From Macrolepiota albuminosa (taxonomy: Eukaryota; Basidiomycota; Agaricomycetes; Agaricales; Agaricaceae): a stretch of DNA of 64,000 nt. Under the pieces are notes generated by a model. It was not told the DNA's origin. It searched no databases and saw nothing but the letters and a program-made list of their open reading frames with translations. The stretch covers positions 744,001 through 808,000 of the forward strand of contig JAMWFC010000054.1 in NCBI GenBank assembly GCA_027475525.1. Reading direction: 5' to 3'. Position numbers and translations under genes: made by a program. Shown piece by piece: positions 23,400 through 34,188 of this stretch; position 1 is the stretch's first letter, and the number at the start of each line of letters is the position of its first letter.

Positions 23400-23900
23400 T
23401 GTCCAACTTGGCAAGCCCAGATAGCAGCATGCTCACAGAATGACTCTCTATGCTCCTCTCTAACTTCCTTGGCACATGCAGAACACCGTCAAGGGCAGCA
23501 GCTCATGCTCACCTTATCCTTGGCCCAGTCAATCTCAGGATTGTTATCACGCAGCCAGGAGAACCCAAGTATTATGTCCTGCTTTCCTAGGCTGGTGACT
23601 GCAAAGACAGCATGCTCAGAATAAGTCTGGTAACAAAGGACTAAATCTACCACTGAGCAGATGGATCCAGCTTCATTGAGTGTGCCATCAATGTTATAGA
23701 CTGGAATAGGATGAGAGAGGGGTTGGGTAGTGAGCTGATGTTGTTCCACATAATTAGTGTCCAGGAAGAGTCCAGTAGCACCACTGTCTAAGAGAGCTAT
23801 GACACTTCAAGTCTGCTGAGTGTCAGTTGTCTCAATCTCCATATTCAGACACAGAGATTCAGGAGAAGGAGTGGAGGCAACAATATAGTAATGAGAAAGG
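23400..23900 (-). pseudogene. Element A retropepsin-type protease region
   Basis: LLDSGATGLF near 23800-23770 is an intact aspartic protease active site, followed by YVEQHQLTTQPL, a TSLGKQDIILGFSWLRDNNP segment and EIDWAKDKVSMSCCP, the standard order in chromovirus polyproteins. Stops occur before the active site (in the QQT-stop-SVIA segment) and after the final CCP. The enzyme would cut Gag-Pol in the particle. Confidence 0.82.
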
Positions 23901-24926
23901 CATTGTTCCCAAGCTGGGACATGTGGTCATCAGACAGGAGGAGGAGGAGAGGAGGTCTTAGCTGAGGCTTGGACCAAGGGGGTATTTTGTATGTTGGAAG
24001 GGGTGCTTACAGTTTCAGTCAGAGAATCAGGAACAGAGAGCGATACATTAGAAGATTCTACTGATAGACATGTAAACCAGTTAGCACCAGGCAGTGGAGG
24101 CATACAACTCATCCATTGCTCTATTGAAAACTCTCTCCTGCAGAATCAAAGGACCCATCCAATGGTTCTGCTACAGCTTTCACAGGACCCAAGGACTCCT
24201 CCAAAGGTTCTGTTTCAATCTGTACATCTGGGGAGGGGTTTCCTCAAATATCTTGGGCAGCAAGGAGCTGGAGAAGGAGCTCTTCCTGCTTTATGGCTGA
24301 GAGATAGCACACTTCCAACTCCTGGAAGCAATATCAAGCAAAGTGACCAGGCTTCCTATAGCGACGGCAGAGAAGAGGAAGGGAGGAATGTTGATGAGAA
24401 GCATCAACATCCATAGGTACTCCTAGAGGAAGGGGACACACCACAGGTACCTGAGCTGGAGGTGGAGCGCAAAATGGAAAGGGAGGCTAGATAGGATGAC
24501 AAGCAGAAAAAGATGGCTGTGAGGTGGAGCGAGGGGCAGTTCCATGGTGGAGCTCACGTTGTAACTCCATGAGCTGCCACTGACCATGTGCTATCTGATA
24601 CCAGGTCTCAATACTCGTGTCATCAGGTCATCCCTCAGCTATGCTGTTAATCTGGTCCATGAGAGAGGGAAGGAGGCCATCTCAGAAGATGAGACAGAGC
24701 TGAAGATCATTTGAATAGCAGGCCTGTTCAGCAAGAGCTCTGAAGGAGTCAATATACTCATCTAGAGTCTGCTTTCCCTGCCTATATTGATGAGGATCTT
24801 GAAGAGTGAGGGCTGCCACCTTAGCAGGGTCCAAGGGGAAGAACTCTGTCTGAAACTCCTTCTCAAACTGATCCCAACTTCCAAAACTCTCCACTCCTCC
24901 AGGGTGTTGAAAGACTCGTAGTGCGT

Positions 24927-26000
24927 TGATACAACACTGTACCAGCAGTCAGGGACACACCATGCACCAGAAGTCAAAATAAACATTTAATTATGGGCTA
25001 AAAACTGTAAGCCTCCTGGTAGCAGTCTCAACAAAACCATGCACCAGAAGTCAAAATAAACATTTAATTATGGGCTAAAAACTGTAAGCCTCCTGGTAGC
25101 AGTCTCAACAAAAATATATCTCCAAAACATCACAATAAATACACAGAAAAGTACAGAACAACAGGCAGGGACCAGCTCAAACTATCAGCTCAACAATAGT
25201 CTAATCATGGTTATGAAGAGAAAAAGCATGGAAGCTGGCAGAGAAAACAGAATAAAATGAAATTGAGATATTATTATTGTCATTGACAATTATAATAACT
25301 CAATTTAATCATCAAATTAGTCAATGTTTGATTTGACATAACCAGAAGGAGAAAAGGAAAGAAGCAGGAGATGCAGGGAGGCGCTAAAAGAGGAAAGAAG
25401 GATCTATGAATAGGATCATGCTAAATGGAGCTCAAGCAAATGGAGAAGTGGCAATCAGAAACATCTGAAGGAATGGTGGAACTGGTGGCACTGAAACAGG
25501 CCTCCAAAAAAGGAAATTGGACTATCAAATATGTTCTGGAAGTTGAAGAGTTTCTGACAGAGTCATATGTAGATAGTGGTCTGTGCACCAGAAAAACAGT
25601 ATAAATAGCCCAAGTTTAGTAGAGAATAGACAGGCAATTAATAGGCAAAGGCTCGGTAATTCTCAAGGAGTGAATTGCTTAGGCCAGAGTTTGTTGAGAA
25701 ACCTCCATTTTCCGGAATATTATTATTCTCATTCAACATTATAATACCTCAAAGTCTCTGCTTTCTGCAAGATTATTGAAAACAGTCAACATTATAAGAG
25801 CTCAAAACCTCTGCTTTCAGCAGGATTATTGAAAGCATTAACAACAATAATAGTGCAAAACCTCTGCTTTCAGCAAAATTCTTAAAAGCATTCACAACAA
25901 TAATAATCTATTTTGTTGTCAAAGTCAGTGTGAATTGAAGGTCATATTCTACACTAGCAAGCCCCAGAACTATCAGTACTACTTGTAACCAAGTACTACA
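24927..26000 (+). mobile_element. Complete solo LTR of family X inside element A gag
   Basis: Starts TGATACAACACTG and ends CCAAGTACTACA. GCGT flanks it on both sides (24923-24926 and 26001-26004), a 4-bp target duplication. With one GCGT and the LTR removed, the gag frame of element A reads through. Length is 1074 bp, or 997 bp without the 77-bp duplication at 24960. No internal genes, so the parent element is not in the window. Confidence 0.92.
24960..25113. repeat. Perfect 77-bp tandem duplication inside LTR X
   Basis: Units 24960-25036 and 25037-25113 are identical. The other LTR X copies have a single unit, so the duplication is specific to this assembled copy. Confidence 0.95.
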
Positions 26001-26576
26001 GCGTACGTCAAAGCTTGCCCAGACTTCATGTAAGAAAGAACCCAAGTGATCTTGAGAGCATCAGAGGGGAAGGCCTCACCACTGAGCTGAATATAGGTGA
26101 TGCAGAACTGCAGGAAACACTCACCTATCACTCAGTCACCATTAAATGCATCTGGGAGTGCTAGGCAAGGAATATTGGCATGAACTGGGGGGAAGCCCCA
26201 AAGCGAGGGACTGGGGATGTGTCAGCTCTAACTGGAGGTGCCTGAAGAGGGGTAGGAGTGAGAGGGAGGTGCTCTAAGAGGGCCTGAAGGGAATGGGAGA
26301 TGGTGTTTGTAGCCTGATGTAATCCAGCAAGTTTGGTGGTGTGGAGGGTGAGGGAAGCTTGAGTAGTCTGCACCTGAGTCTCCAGAGCAAGCAAGCGACC
26401 CCAGGCATCATCCTGAGGGGCAGAAGTGTCCAAGGGAGTGTCTGAGGGGGCTGGTTGGGTCATAGAAGCAACAAAGGGGCAGGGAGTAATCCAGTGGGGG
26501 AGGGACCTAAAACAGCAAGAGAGGGCTCAAGCAGGCTGAAGGGAGCTCCCAGACCAAAATGTAGAGACTTGTTCTA

Positions 26577-27152
26577 CTGTAAGGATGACCTCTAAAGGCT
26601 GTGGCTCAGTCACACAGCTGGCAGAGGGAGATCCAAAGTGTATTAGAGTATGTACTGACAATATCATAATAACTACTCACCTGGCAGAGGGAGATCCAAA
26701 GAGAACAAGTCTAGGAATTCTCTATGCCTGGTTGGATGCTTCTGGGGCCTCTGAAGCATGGAAAACAACTGTACAGTACAACAAAACCTTAAAAACTCAA
26801 AAATTGCCTACACAAACAATTGCACAAATAAGAGGCAAACTCTGGCAAACTCTGGCTTATATAAGCAGTCTGGAAGTGGTGCTGAGGGGCCCACACTTGT
26901 CTGAATGGTAGCTAAAGAACCAGAGCACCTCAAGGGCTGAGAGTAGTACTAACAGATAGTGTTGAAAGAATAGAAACAGTAAAATTAGCTAAAGAACCAG
27001 AGCACCTCAAGGGCTGAGAGTAGTACTAACAGATAGTGTTGAAAGAATAGAAACAGTAAAATGAATTAATGTCAGAAGAAATAAGAGAATGGATGAAGAG
27101 AGAGTGAAGAGATAAGGAGTGAGAGAAGGAAGAAATGAGGAGTTCCCTGACA
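26577..27152 (-). repeat. 5' LTR of element A
   Basis: Plus-strand ends TGTAAGG and CCTGACA. Closely similar to 19573-20068, apart from the extra 77-bp unit. The adjacent inner sequence (26550-26576) is where the primer site should lie, but no clear tRNA complement was recognised. Confidence 0.88.
26909..27062. repeat. Perfect 77-bp tandem duplication inside the element A LTR
   Basis: Units 26909-26985 and 26986-27062 are identical. The partner LTR at 19573-20068 and the solo LTR at 7989-8507 have one unit only. Confidence 0.95.
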
Positions 27153-27520
27153 ATTGCCGTTCTCTTTGAGGACACAAAACCATTGGGAGTAGTAAGAACT
27201 GTTGGAGAGCTCATAGATGCCAGCCTTAATCTTGGTCCTGATGATTTGACAGACCTTGGCTTTGATTTCAGGTGGTAACAGTCTATTGTGTTCTGTCCAC
27301 AGCACATGAGGAATGGTCAGGATTACAACAGATAGGAAGAAATCTGTATGGAGACTGCCATGTTCTGAGTCCTCCCAAGCAAAAGCTTTGTTTTGCTTAG
27401 TAAGGAAATCAGTAAGAACGTCCAACTCATCTTTGGTCAAGAACCCTGTATCATGCTCCTTGACAAACTGTTGCTGGTGCTTAGCAGTAAAACGTCCTGT
27501 GGGCTGAAAGGACTAAAAGG
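27153..27520 (-). pseudogene. Element B: N-terminal reverse transcriptase fragment
   Basis: Reads right to left: TKDELDVLTDFLTKQNKAFA, WEDSEHGSLH, PHVLWTEHNR and AGIYELSNSSYYSQWFCVLK. This is the start of RT in a gypsy element, with the conserved SNSSY..WF stretch. It stops at the right LTR of element A. The catalytic palm and all downstream enzymes up to the C-terminal fragment at 19572 are missing. Confidence 0.82.
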
Positions 27521-28655
27521 GTGGCAGATTTGGCGATAAAGTTGGCATATTTGCAAGTAGGTTGCCAATGATCTGGCGCTCAATTTGAAAGGTCTCAGGA
27601 GAGTGCGTGGCAACTGATTTTGTTTTGAGAGCAACTGATTTATATTTCTTTTTGACTTGGATCCCTTTCCTTTTGGTAGTGTTAGCTTGGTTATATACAG
27701 AAAAGGGGAAATGTAGCCTGAGGAGCAGCAAGTCCAAGAATGGCAGGAAACAAGGCTCTGAGAAGGATAGTTAGATATGTATTGGTAGATGCAATATTTT
27801 GAAATAATTTGCAAGCAGTAAGATATAAGTATGGAAGAAAGGAGTCGGTAATATCTTGGTTTTTCTGGGAAGGCTTAGCGTTGGTAGCAGACAAGGTAAA
27901 TAAAACTTCTTCATCAAGAAAAGTAGCAGACACAACATTTACAAGACCAGAATGATGGTTATATTCAAGCATTAGCACCACATCTCCATGATTGTTGCCA
28001 ATTACCTCTTCAATAGTTTGTGAAAACACCTGTGGAGTCACTTGTTAGCATGTTGGTCAGTAAACTCCAGGGGCTAAGTGTGGGTGCCTTTTTGTTGCCT
28101 TCTAAGGAATGTTGGCACCATTTGTCAGATTCCAGAATTTGGATTGCTAATTGTTAGAGTCATTTTGTCATCAGTAATGGTCTTGATGACTAATTGCACC
28201 AAGATGTCAAAGAGTCTGCTGAGAAGTAAATCATATGCCGGAGATTGTAAAATGTGTATCTGGAGGTAGAAAGTGATGTCGCCAAGGGTACAAGGAACAT
28301 TCTTGGCAAGGTCTAAGGATCTGTCTACTGTGCCATTAGTGCTCTGCATGTTTAGTATAACAGTAGGATCATAAATGAGACCCAAATCATTAGTGACTTC
28401 AGCTGCCATAGCAATGATTTGAAAATCACTATCCACAATAGCTTTGACCTTGTGCTTGTTATCTACAGTTAGAGCAACTGAGTGAATAGCATGTGATTCT
28501 TGAGTGACGGTAAAAATTGCTAGGTCTTCTCCATGTTCTACCAACCTAAGATAGGTCTCTACTGGGTCCACAGAGGTGGCATTAGTAATAGTATTGGCAG
28601 GTGGTTCATCAGTGCCAGGAGAGTCAACGGTAATAGAAAAACTGGGAAGCACTTT
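27521..28655 (-). pseudogene. Element B retropepsin region and spacer to RT
   Basis: The frame 28652-28125 contains KVKAIVDSDFQIIAMAAEV, GLIYDPTVILNMQSTNGTVD, RSLDLAKNVPCTLGDITFYL and YDLLLSRLFDILVQLV, the layout of a retropepsin-like domain in basidiomycete gypsy elements. The active site normally reads DSGS; here it is DSDF, so it is inactive. The spacer (28041-27691) continues with a frame ending in LLRALFPAILGLAAP and shows frameshifts before RT. Confidence 0.75.
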
Positions 28656-30505
28656 CTATATCAAATATTGGTGCTGTGGGTTGGTACCCATCCTCAGGAT
28701 TCTTCTCAAGAGCAGCAAAATTTTGTTGTGCAGGTGCATAATAATGGTCAAGGATCTCTGAGTAGGGGTGGAGAGGCGGCAAAGGTGGTTCTGGAGTGGT
28801 AGCAGATGAGAATGATTCCGAGGTTGTAGCTGGAGGTGCAGCAGGAGCAGGAGTTGGTAATTGGCTAGCAGGAGGCATTGGCCTATATCCTTTGAGAGGT
28901 TGTTTAGGCTGCTTAACTTTAACCCTATCAAAAACCTGATTTTTAAGCAAATCCAATTTTTTCTGTAGCTTAGCGATATGTTCTTCCTACAAAAAAGTAG
29001 GGTGGTCACCAATGCTGTTGAAGTGTAAAACCTTGTAAATCATTTGCTGTTGAGTCGCCTGCTCAGGATCAGGATTAGTGTTGCCAGAAAGCATGCCTGT
29101 AACTATTTGCCCTGGATTGTGCCTATGCCATTCATCAACTTGTTCCTGGAAGGACTTCTTGTCCAGGTAGTTGGAAATAGTGGTGCCAGTGGTTAGAAAT
29201 ATCTTGCCATTGATAGCCCTTTAAATTCTTTCTTGCCAAATATAGTTTTCTAAAGTAGCACAGCATCCTCTAGTCATCATGTGGCTAATTTCCCCACAAA
29301 AATGGCAAGGGCCAGGCATGGGTGTATTAGCAGGTTGGTTGGCAGTGAGATTGATAGTGATCATAGTTTAGATGCAGATCATGGCAGAAGCGATAGCAGC
29401 AGTAACAGCAGCATTGAGATCCTCTTTCTTAACAAAGTCAGCAACAGGAGGCAGAATGGAAATAATACCATTGATTTGTTCAGGGGGTGGGCTCATCCTG
29501 GCATGTTGCATATCAATGCCAGTGTCCATTCCCTTGAGAAACCATTTGCCTGTGTCAAAAATGTCGGCAACATTATATGGCTCTTCTGAGTGGTGTGTCA
29601 GCTAGACAATTTCTAGGCAATGAGTGATACGAGTCCAAAGCGAAGTCGGGATGCCCTGTTGAAATAGACATTGTTCCTTGTTAATGTAAAGCTTGCTGTT
29701 TTGCAGAAGCCACCTAGCGATCTTCTGGAACTCATAGTAATACGTAGAGAACATGCCAAGAGAATATGTACCATTGTTAAATGATTCCTGTACTAATTTC
29801 TGTAACTTGTTTACTGTGTATCAGGTAGCCTCCTCAGTGCCAGGGTACAACTGGATTACTGCCGTCTTCTAACCTTCATATGATGTGCCTTGGGCTGGAG
29901 CCAGTGGCAAACTTGGCAAGGCCTGTCCCATGTTTCTGCTATGTTGTATGATATATATCTTGCTATGTATTTCTTCATCTGCATGTGATCGGTAACTCCA
30001 CAATCCCTGAATAAATACTCTAATTTTTTAAAATACTGGGAAAGCTCTCATAGCTTGGACTTGTCCCATTTAGATGCTGAAAAGTGATTGCATGGCAGCA
30101 TGCACTGAACTGGTTGTTCTACGGCAACTGTAGTGCCAAGTTCAGTTAGTGGACATAGGGAAGGCATTCAAAGTCTTAGCAATGGGTGACAGAAATTGAA
30201 GAGCTGAGAAAAAGGAGTTAAAGGCATTGGTGGAGTAAACGATTGGATAGCAGCAAGCAGAGATGCTGAGGGATTGTTGGCACTAAGATTGTATTCCAAG
30301 AAATGCAGGAAGATATCAGGAATGTCATCTATAGTAAGCTCATCTTTGGCATTCTGTAGTTTCTGGTCTAAAGTATGGCGTGGTAAGGCACCTGAAAGTT
30401 GAGGAATAAATGGAGACAGGTAAAAAGGAAGAATGCTTTCTGCTGACTGCTCTAGCAGACAGTGCTTACACTGAAGATGAGTTTCTAGCAGAATTTTGCC
30501 CTAAA
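28656..30505 (-). pseudogene. Element B gag
   Basis: Begins close to the LTR end. Recognisable parts are SKWDKSKLWELSQYFKKLEY with DCGVTDHMQMKKYIARYI near 30080-29960 (gag capsid-like core), and a zinc knuckle CHFCGEISHMMTRGC near 29310-29270, followed by NYIWQERI and a Pro-rich linker toward the protease. Several stops and frame changes show decay. Confidence 0.72.
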
Positions 30506-30529
30506 AAACCCTTTTGGTGGGCTCCAATT

Positions 30530-31450
30530 TGATGATGCCCAAAGTTTAGTCAGTAATAAATGTAGTAAAAGTGTTACTGAGCCAAAAGCTTGCATTGGGC
30601 ATGCTTAAGGTGTTGAGGGGAATCCCAGGCAGGTCCCAGAGAATGTGCCTATAAAATAAGGTAAAGTCGGAAAGGGGTTGGCAAGTGTCAAGTGCTAAGG
30701 TAACAAGCACCTGTGGAAGAAGCAGTAAGTAAACATAGCAATATGAGTGGCAAGAACACAATAAGCTTAGCAAGGTCTAAGCGACGTTAATGCCTGCTGT
30801 AAATGCAAGGCACAAAAATGTCATTGGATGGTGATAGTCTGCAACTGCCAATTACTTTGACGTTGCTGACCATAGATGAAACTTGGACTGTGAGGGAGAC
30901 TAGAGTAAGTGGGGCAAAAAACTCTGTTCTAATGATTATGCACAGGTTGGTAAGTACTTTTTATACTACAAGGAGTTCACCATTGCCAAGTAACTAATAA
31001 CACCAAAGTGCAGTGAACTTAGAAAATTTATAGGGTGGCTCCAATAGTTTCAGATCTCTACCATCCATTCAAGACACTTAGTGACGCCAAGCAGCAGATC
31101 ACAACGCTAAACCATCAATCCATCAACCTTCTGTCTGTCTGAGATACTAAGCAATGTCAGGCTTCAAATTGAGATATTAAGCGCTGTTAGATGCTAAGGT
31201 CCTAAGCTGTCCATCAGTTTTGATAGATCATCAGTCTTCTTGCTAAGTGCTGTTGTCAGTGACTGATGCCATCTGTCAGTTGTTATTCTGTCTGCTGTCA
31301 GTACTATTATTGATCAGATCTGCTTCTTGCCATGTGTGGCTATCAAATATCACCAAAATTGGTTAATTAGTGCATGCTAAGATATTCTGAGCTAATGCCA
31401 CGTTGCCATAGCCTGATGTTGATGCACTGATTTTATAAGGGGTCCTATCA
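30530..31450 (-). mobile_element. LTR of family Y, apparently the 5' LTR of element B
   Basis: On the plus strand it begins TGATGATGCCC and probably ends CCTATCA, so both ends carry TGAT/ATCA. Its left edge abuts element B gag, the position expected of the 5' LTR of a minus-strand element. Partial copies lie at 14743-15208 and 33215-33990. The right end at 31450 is less sure, because no clear target duplication was found. Confidence 0.65.
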
Positions 31451-32265
31451 ATGGCAAAAGTTTATGGAGAACCATGGGAAACTGAATAAAAAGGATCTAT
31501 CCTAGGCTCAGTGGCAGGTATGGCAATTTGTTTGACATTCAAATGAGGGGAACCAGGACAAGCAGAAGAAGCGGCACCACAAAAAGGACTGCCAAGTACA
31601 GGAGAAGCAAGTGTAGAAGAGGCAAGCAGAGTAGAGGACAAAGAAGCAGCCTGAGTTGATGGGGTGCTGGGAAGACTGGCAAGGGTCTGTGAAAGTTTGG
31701 GCCAACTATTCAAAGTCAACACTGCTAGCATAGGGCAAGACAGGAGAGTCACCTTGCTAACTTCAGTACTGGCTAGCAAAGCATTAATCTCATTGGATAA
31801 AGAAGGAGCCTATTATAGGCACCAAACTTTAGTGCTACAAAATTGAAATCAAACTTAATTTATAAATAACCCCACAAATGGATGCAACCAGTTGGCACCT
31901 TCATACTCCCAGTACTAAGCCATGCACCACTCACAAACCTTGACTTCATGTGCTCAGGAGCTGTCAGGGCCATGCACCACCAACCATTGCTGATAGAGCC
32001 ACATTATAGCAGGAACATTTTGTGGCACATTGGTGGCACTGGTAGCTTTTTTGCAATCAAACAAGTACAAAGCTTTGGCAAGAAAGTTGGGAAGGGTGGA
32101 GGCAGCAAAACCAGACATTCTGAAAAAGATGGGATGAGAAACACGAGCAGAAGGAATGTCTAGAAATGAGTTTATAAGGTGCTGGCAGCATTACATGGAC
32201 TGTAGTGCAGTCAAATTAATGACAGTATTTAACTGAGAAGAGTCAATTTTTCAGTTGGAAGAAGA
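31451..32265. other. Unassigned stretch between LTRs
   Basis: Contains a 105-codon minus-strand frame (31779-31462) rich in Ser, Ala, Leu and Thr, without recognisable motif, and a non-coding remainder. It could be a remnant of an older element. No function is supported. Confidence 0.4.
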
Positions 32266-33214
32266 TGATAGGCTTCTACTTGGGCTGAGCACATCAAGAA
32301 GCACTATAGGCCTACTGATATTTGATATATTGGAGATTCTAGTGATTCTACCTTTGGACTTAGCACTCTGCTACAGGCATTGCTTATCAGTCTCAACCAC
32401 CACTATTAGTCCTTCAGCATATACCATCTATTGACTTTAAAGATTTAGAAGGTCCAGGACTCATAGTGCTAGCATGATGGTGGGGAGGTGACTCTGATCA
32501 AATCTCAATTAGTTCCAAAAAGGTGTTAGCATTAGGCACTATTATTTGATGAGGCACCTCAATCAGAAGTCTAAAAGAACCAATAACAACAGAACAGGAT
32601 ATATTCTAACCTGACATTTAACCCATCAAGAATTGATACAATGTTTAGCACCAACATTAGTTTAGAGTCACTATAGCCAATGGGCTATAACACCATTGGT
32701 TGCCATTCCCTATATATGCTGGTTGCCATTGACTAGTTGCCATTAACTGTAACTACAAGGAGAGGTGCTAATTGGTAGCACTGCGAATAGACTTATTTCA
32801 AAAATACAGTAGTGCATAGTATAAAAGATACCTACTCTGCATGTATATAACAACAAATTGTAACTCTTGAAGCACCCTTAGTTACACTTAGCATTCAAAT
32901 CATGCTAGCTTGTTCTAGCCTCATCACTAAGTTGGGTGCTAGCTTTGTCTTTATTGTTTTTGCCATTTGTAGTGCCACCTATGGGCATATTGCATTGCCC
33001 TATTCTTTTTCTTTTCAATATCTTTGTTTAGACTATAGCACTCATAGTTAGCTAGGTAGTGTCCAAGGCGCTACTAATTAGTGCAATGACTCATTGCATT
33101 TGCTCAAGCATACCAGGACTCTGTCAGGACTCCTCACAACTAAGCATGCCAGGTGCTGGAGACAGTGTTGTACTGTGTATTATCCAGTGTACCCAACCAC
33201 AATTGGTGTCATCA
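32266..33214 (+). mobile_element. LTR of the TGATAGG family, old copy
   Basis: Starts TGATAGGCTTCTAC and ends GGTGTCATCA, collinear with the fresher copy at 62789-63936. The TATA-like stretch AGTATAAAAG is near 32818. Many C to T and G to A differences distinguish it from the 62789 copy, fitting deamination. Flanking tetramers do not match (AAGA left, GCGC right), so it is not a clean solo insertion; it now abuts a family Y fragment. Confidence 0.78.
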
Positions 33215-33990
33215 GCGCTAAGTGTTGAGGAAGTTCCAGGCAGTTCCCAGAGAACAAGTCAGAAACAAATTGAACAGCAAGATTTGGTGAAGGTCAGTAA
33301 GTGGAGTTGGTAAGAGATATGTGGTAAAGGAGGTGCGCTAATAACAAAGTGCACCTGAATGATAGGGAGATGTATATATGAGTATATGCAGCAAAGGACA
33401 TGGCAAAAAAACTAGAGGCTTAGCAACAATTAAGCTGTATGATGTCTGCTGTAAGTGCAAGGCATGTAGGTTCTATAAGCATTACTATGGCAAGCAGGCT
33501 AAGAGTGCTCAGACAGTTGGCGACTATAAACTTAGTCAGCTTAAAAGAAATCTGAACCATGAGGTGAACTGAGAGGTGTAAACTAGGGTACTCTGTTCTA
33601 TTCTAACTAATAACAATGGTAAATATTTATAGTAAAATAAATTCGCTGTTGCTAAGCAACTAGGTGTTGCCAAGGAGCAGTAAACTAGAAAGAATGTAAG
33701 TAGTTGCTGTGCATTAAACTAAATAATGAGAGGTTAATGAGAATGCCGTTTGTCCAAGTAGAGAGAAGGCACCAAGGTGAGACATGGGAAATGCCATCAT
33801 TCCAGCTTGTAAGTGCTGCTGCCAGCTAGCAGTACCACATGCTATCTGAGTGATGCTATTTGTCAATGCTTGCTGATGGCATGATGCCAGCTGTCACTTG
33901 TTATTTCAGCTGCCATCAGTGCTATCACTGATTGGATATGTTGCTTGCCATGCATGGCCATTGGTCATGGCTTAAAATGAATAAATTGCA
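33215..33990 (-). mobile_element. Partial LTR of family Y
   Basis: From GTGTTGAGGAAGTTCCAGGC it follows the family Y LTR (compare 30610 onward and 31250-31400, including the TTGCCATG(C/T)(A/G)TGGC region). The first ~70 bp are absent where the TGATAGG-type LTR ends. No gene is supported; the frames at 33059-33572 lie across this LTR junction. Confidence 0.6.
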
Positions 33991-34188
33991 TGCACTATAA
34001 CATATCATAATATTAGTTAGATAATTAATATACAATTATATTAATTACTTATTATTACTCTGTACATATTAGCTGGTTGCCTTATATAAGACAGCCAATT
34101 TTACTGTTATACGTAGTACTAGAATTGCATACCAATCTGGTTCTGCTATGTGACTGTAAGGCTAAGCTTTTTATCTGACTTTGTTTCA
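33991..34188 (+). mobile_element. Probable 5' LTR of element P1
   Basis: AT-rich ~200 bp ending near TTTCA, directly before a CTTTTTTGAACC stretch. In relatives P2 and M2 the short LTR ends GTTACA before TTTTTTTGAATCC/TT, so position and junction agree. The left end is a guess (TGCACTATAAC), as the 3' LTR was not found. Confidence 0.45.

Larger units (their letters stand above)
24200..26463 (-). pseudogene. Element A gag, split by a solo LTR X
   Basis: The N-terminal part (26463-26161 and on to 26005) starts MTQPAPSDTPLD, has a coiled stretch with LALETQVQTTQASL, and continues to the Gag core. The core resumes at 24922 with LRVFQHPGGVESFGSWDQFE and QTEFFPLDPAKVAALTL. Between them lies LTR X plus a 4-bp duplication; removing both keeps the frame. 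The expected CCHC zinc knuckle near 24360 is damaged: the first Cys pair is reduced and a stop follows GHFA. Gag packages the RNA and forms the particle. Confidence 0.8.
19573..27152 (-). mobile_element. Element A: Ty3/gypsy chromovirus with both LTRs
   Basis: Complete in layout: LTR (26577-27152), gag, protease, reverse transcriptase, RNase H, integrase, chromodomain, LTR (19573-20068), read on the minus strand. A pyrimidine-rich stretch directly right of 20068 is the complement of a polypurine tract ending in GGTGA before TGTCAGG. Flanking pentamers differ (GTAGT left, ATTGC right), so it lacks a target duplication and its outer flanks were rearranged. Coding regions contain several stops and lost catalytic residues; its gag is split by a solo LTR X. 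It is inserted in element B. Confidence 0.88.

Noticed and set aside
27026..27307. 93-codon minus-strand frame over the A/B junction
   Set aside because: Frame mixes LTR A and the element B RT remnant in a non-RT frame; the RT frame is the overlapping one ending at the LTR.
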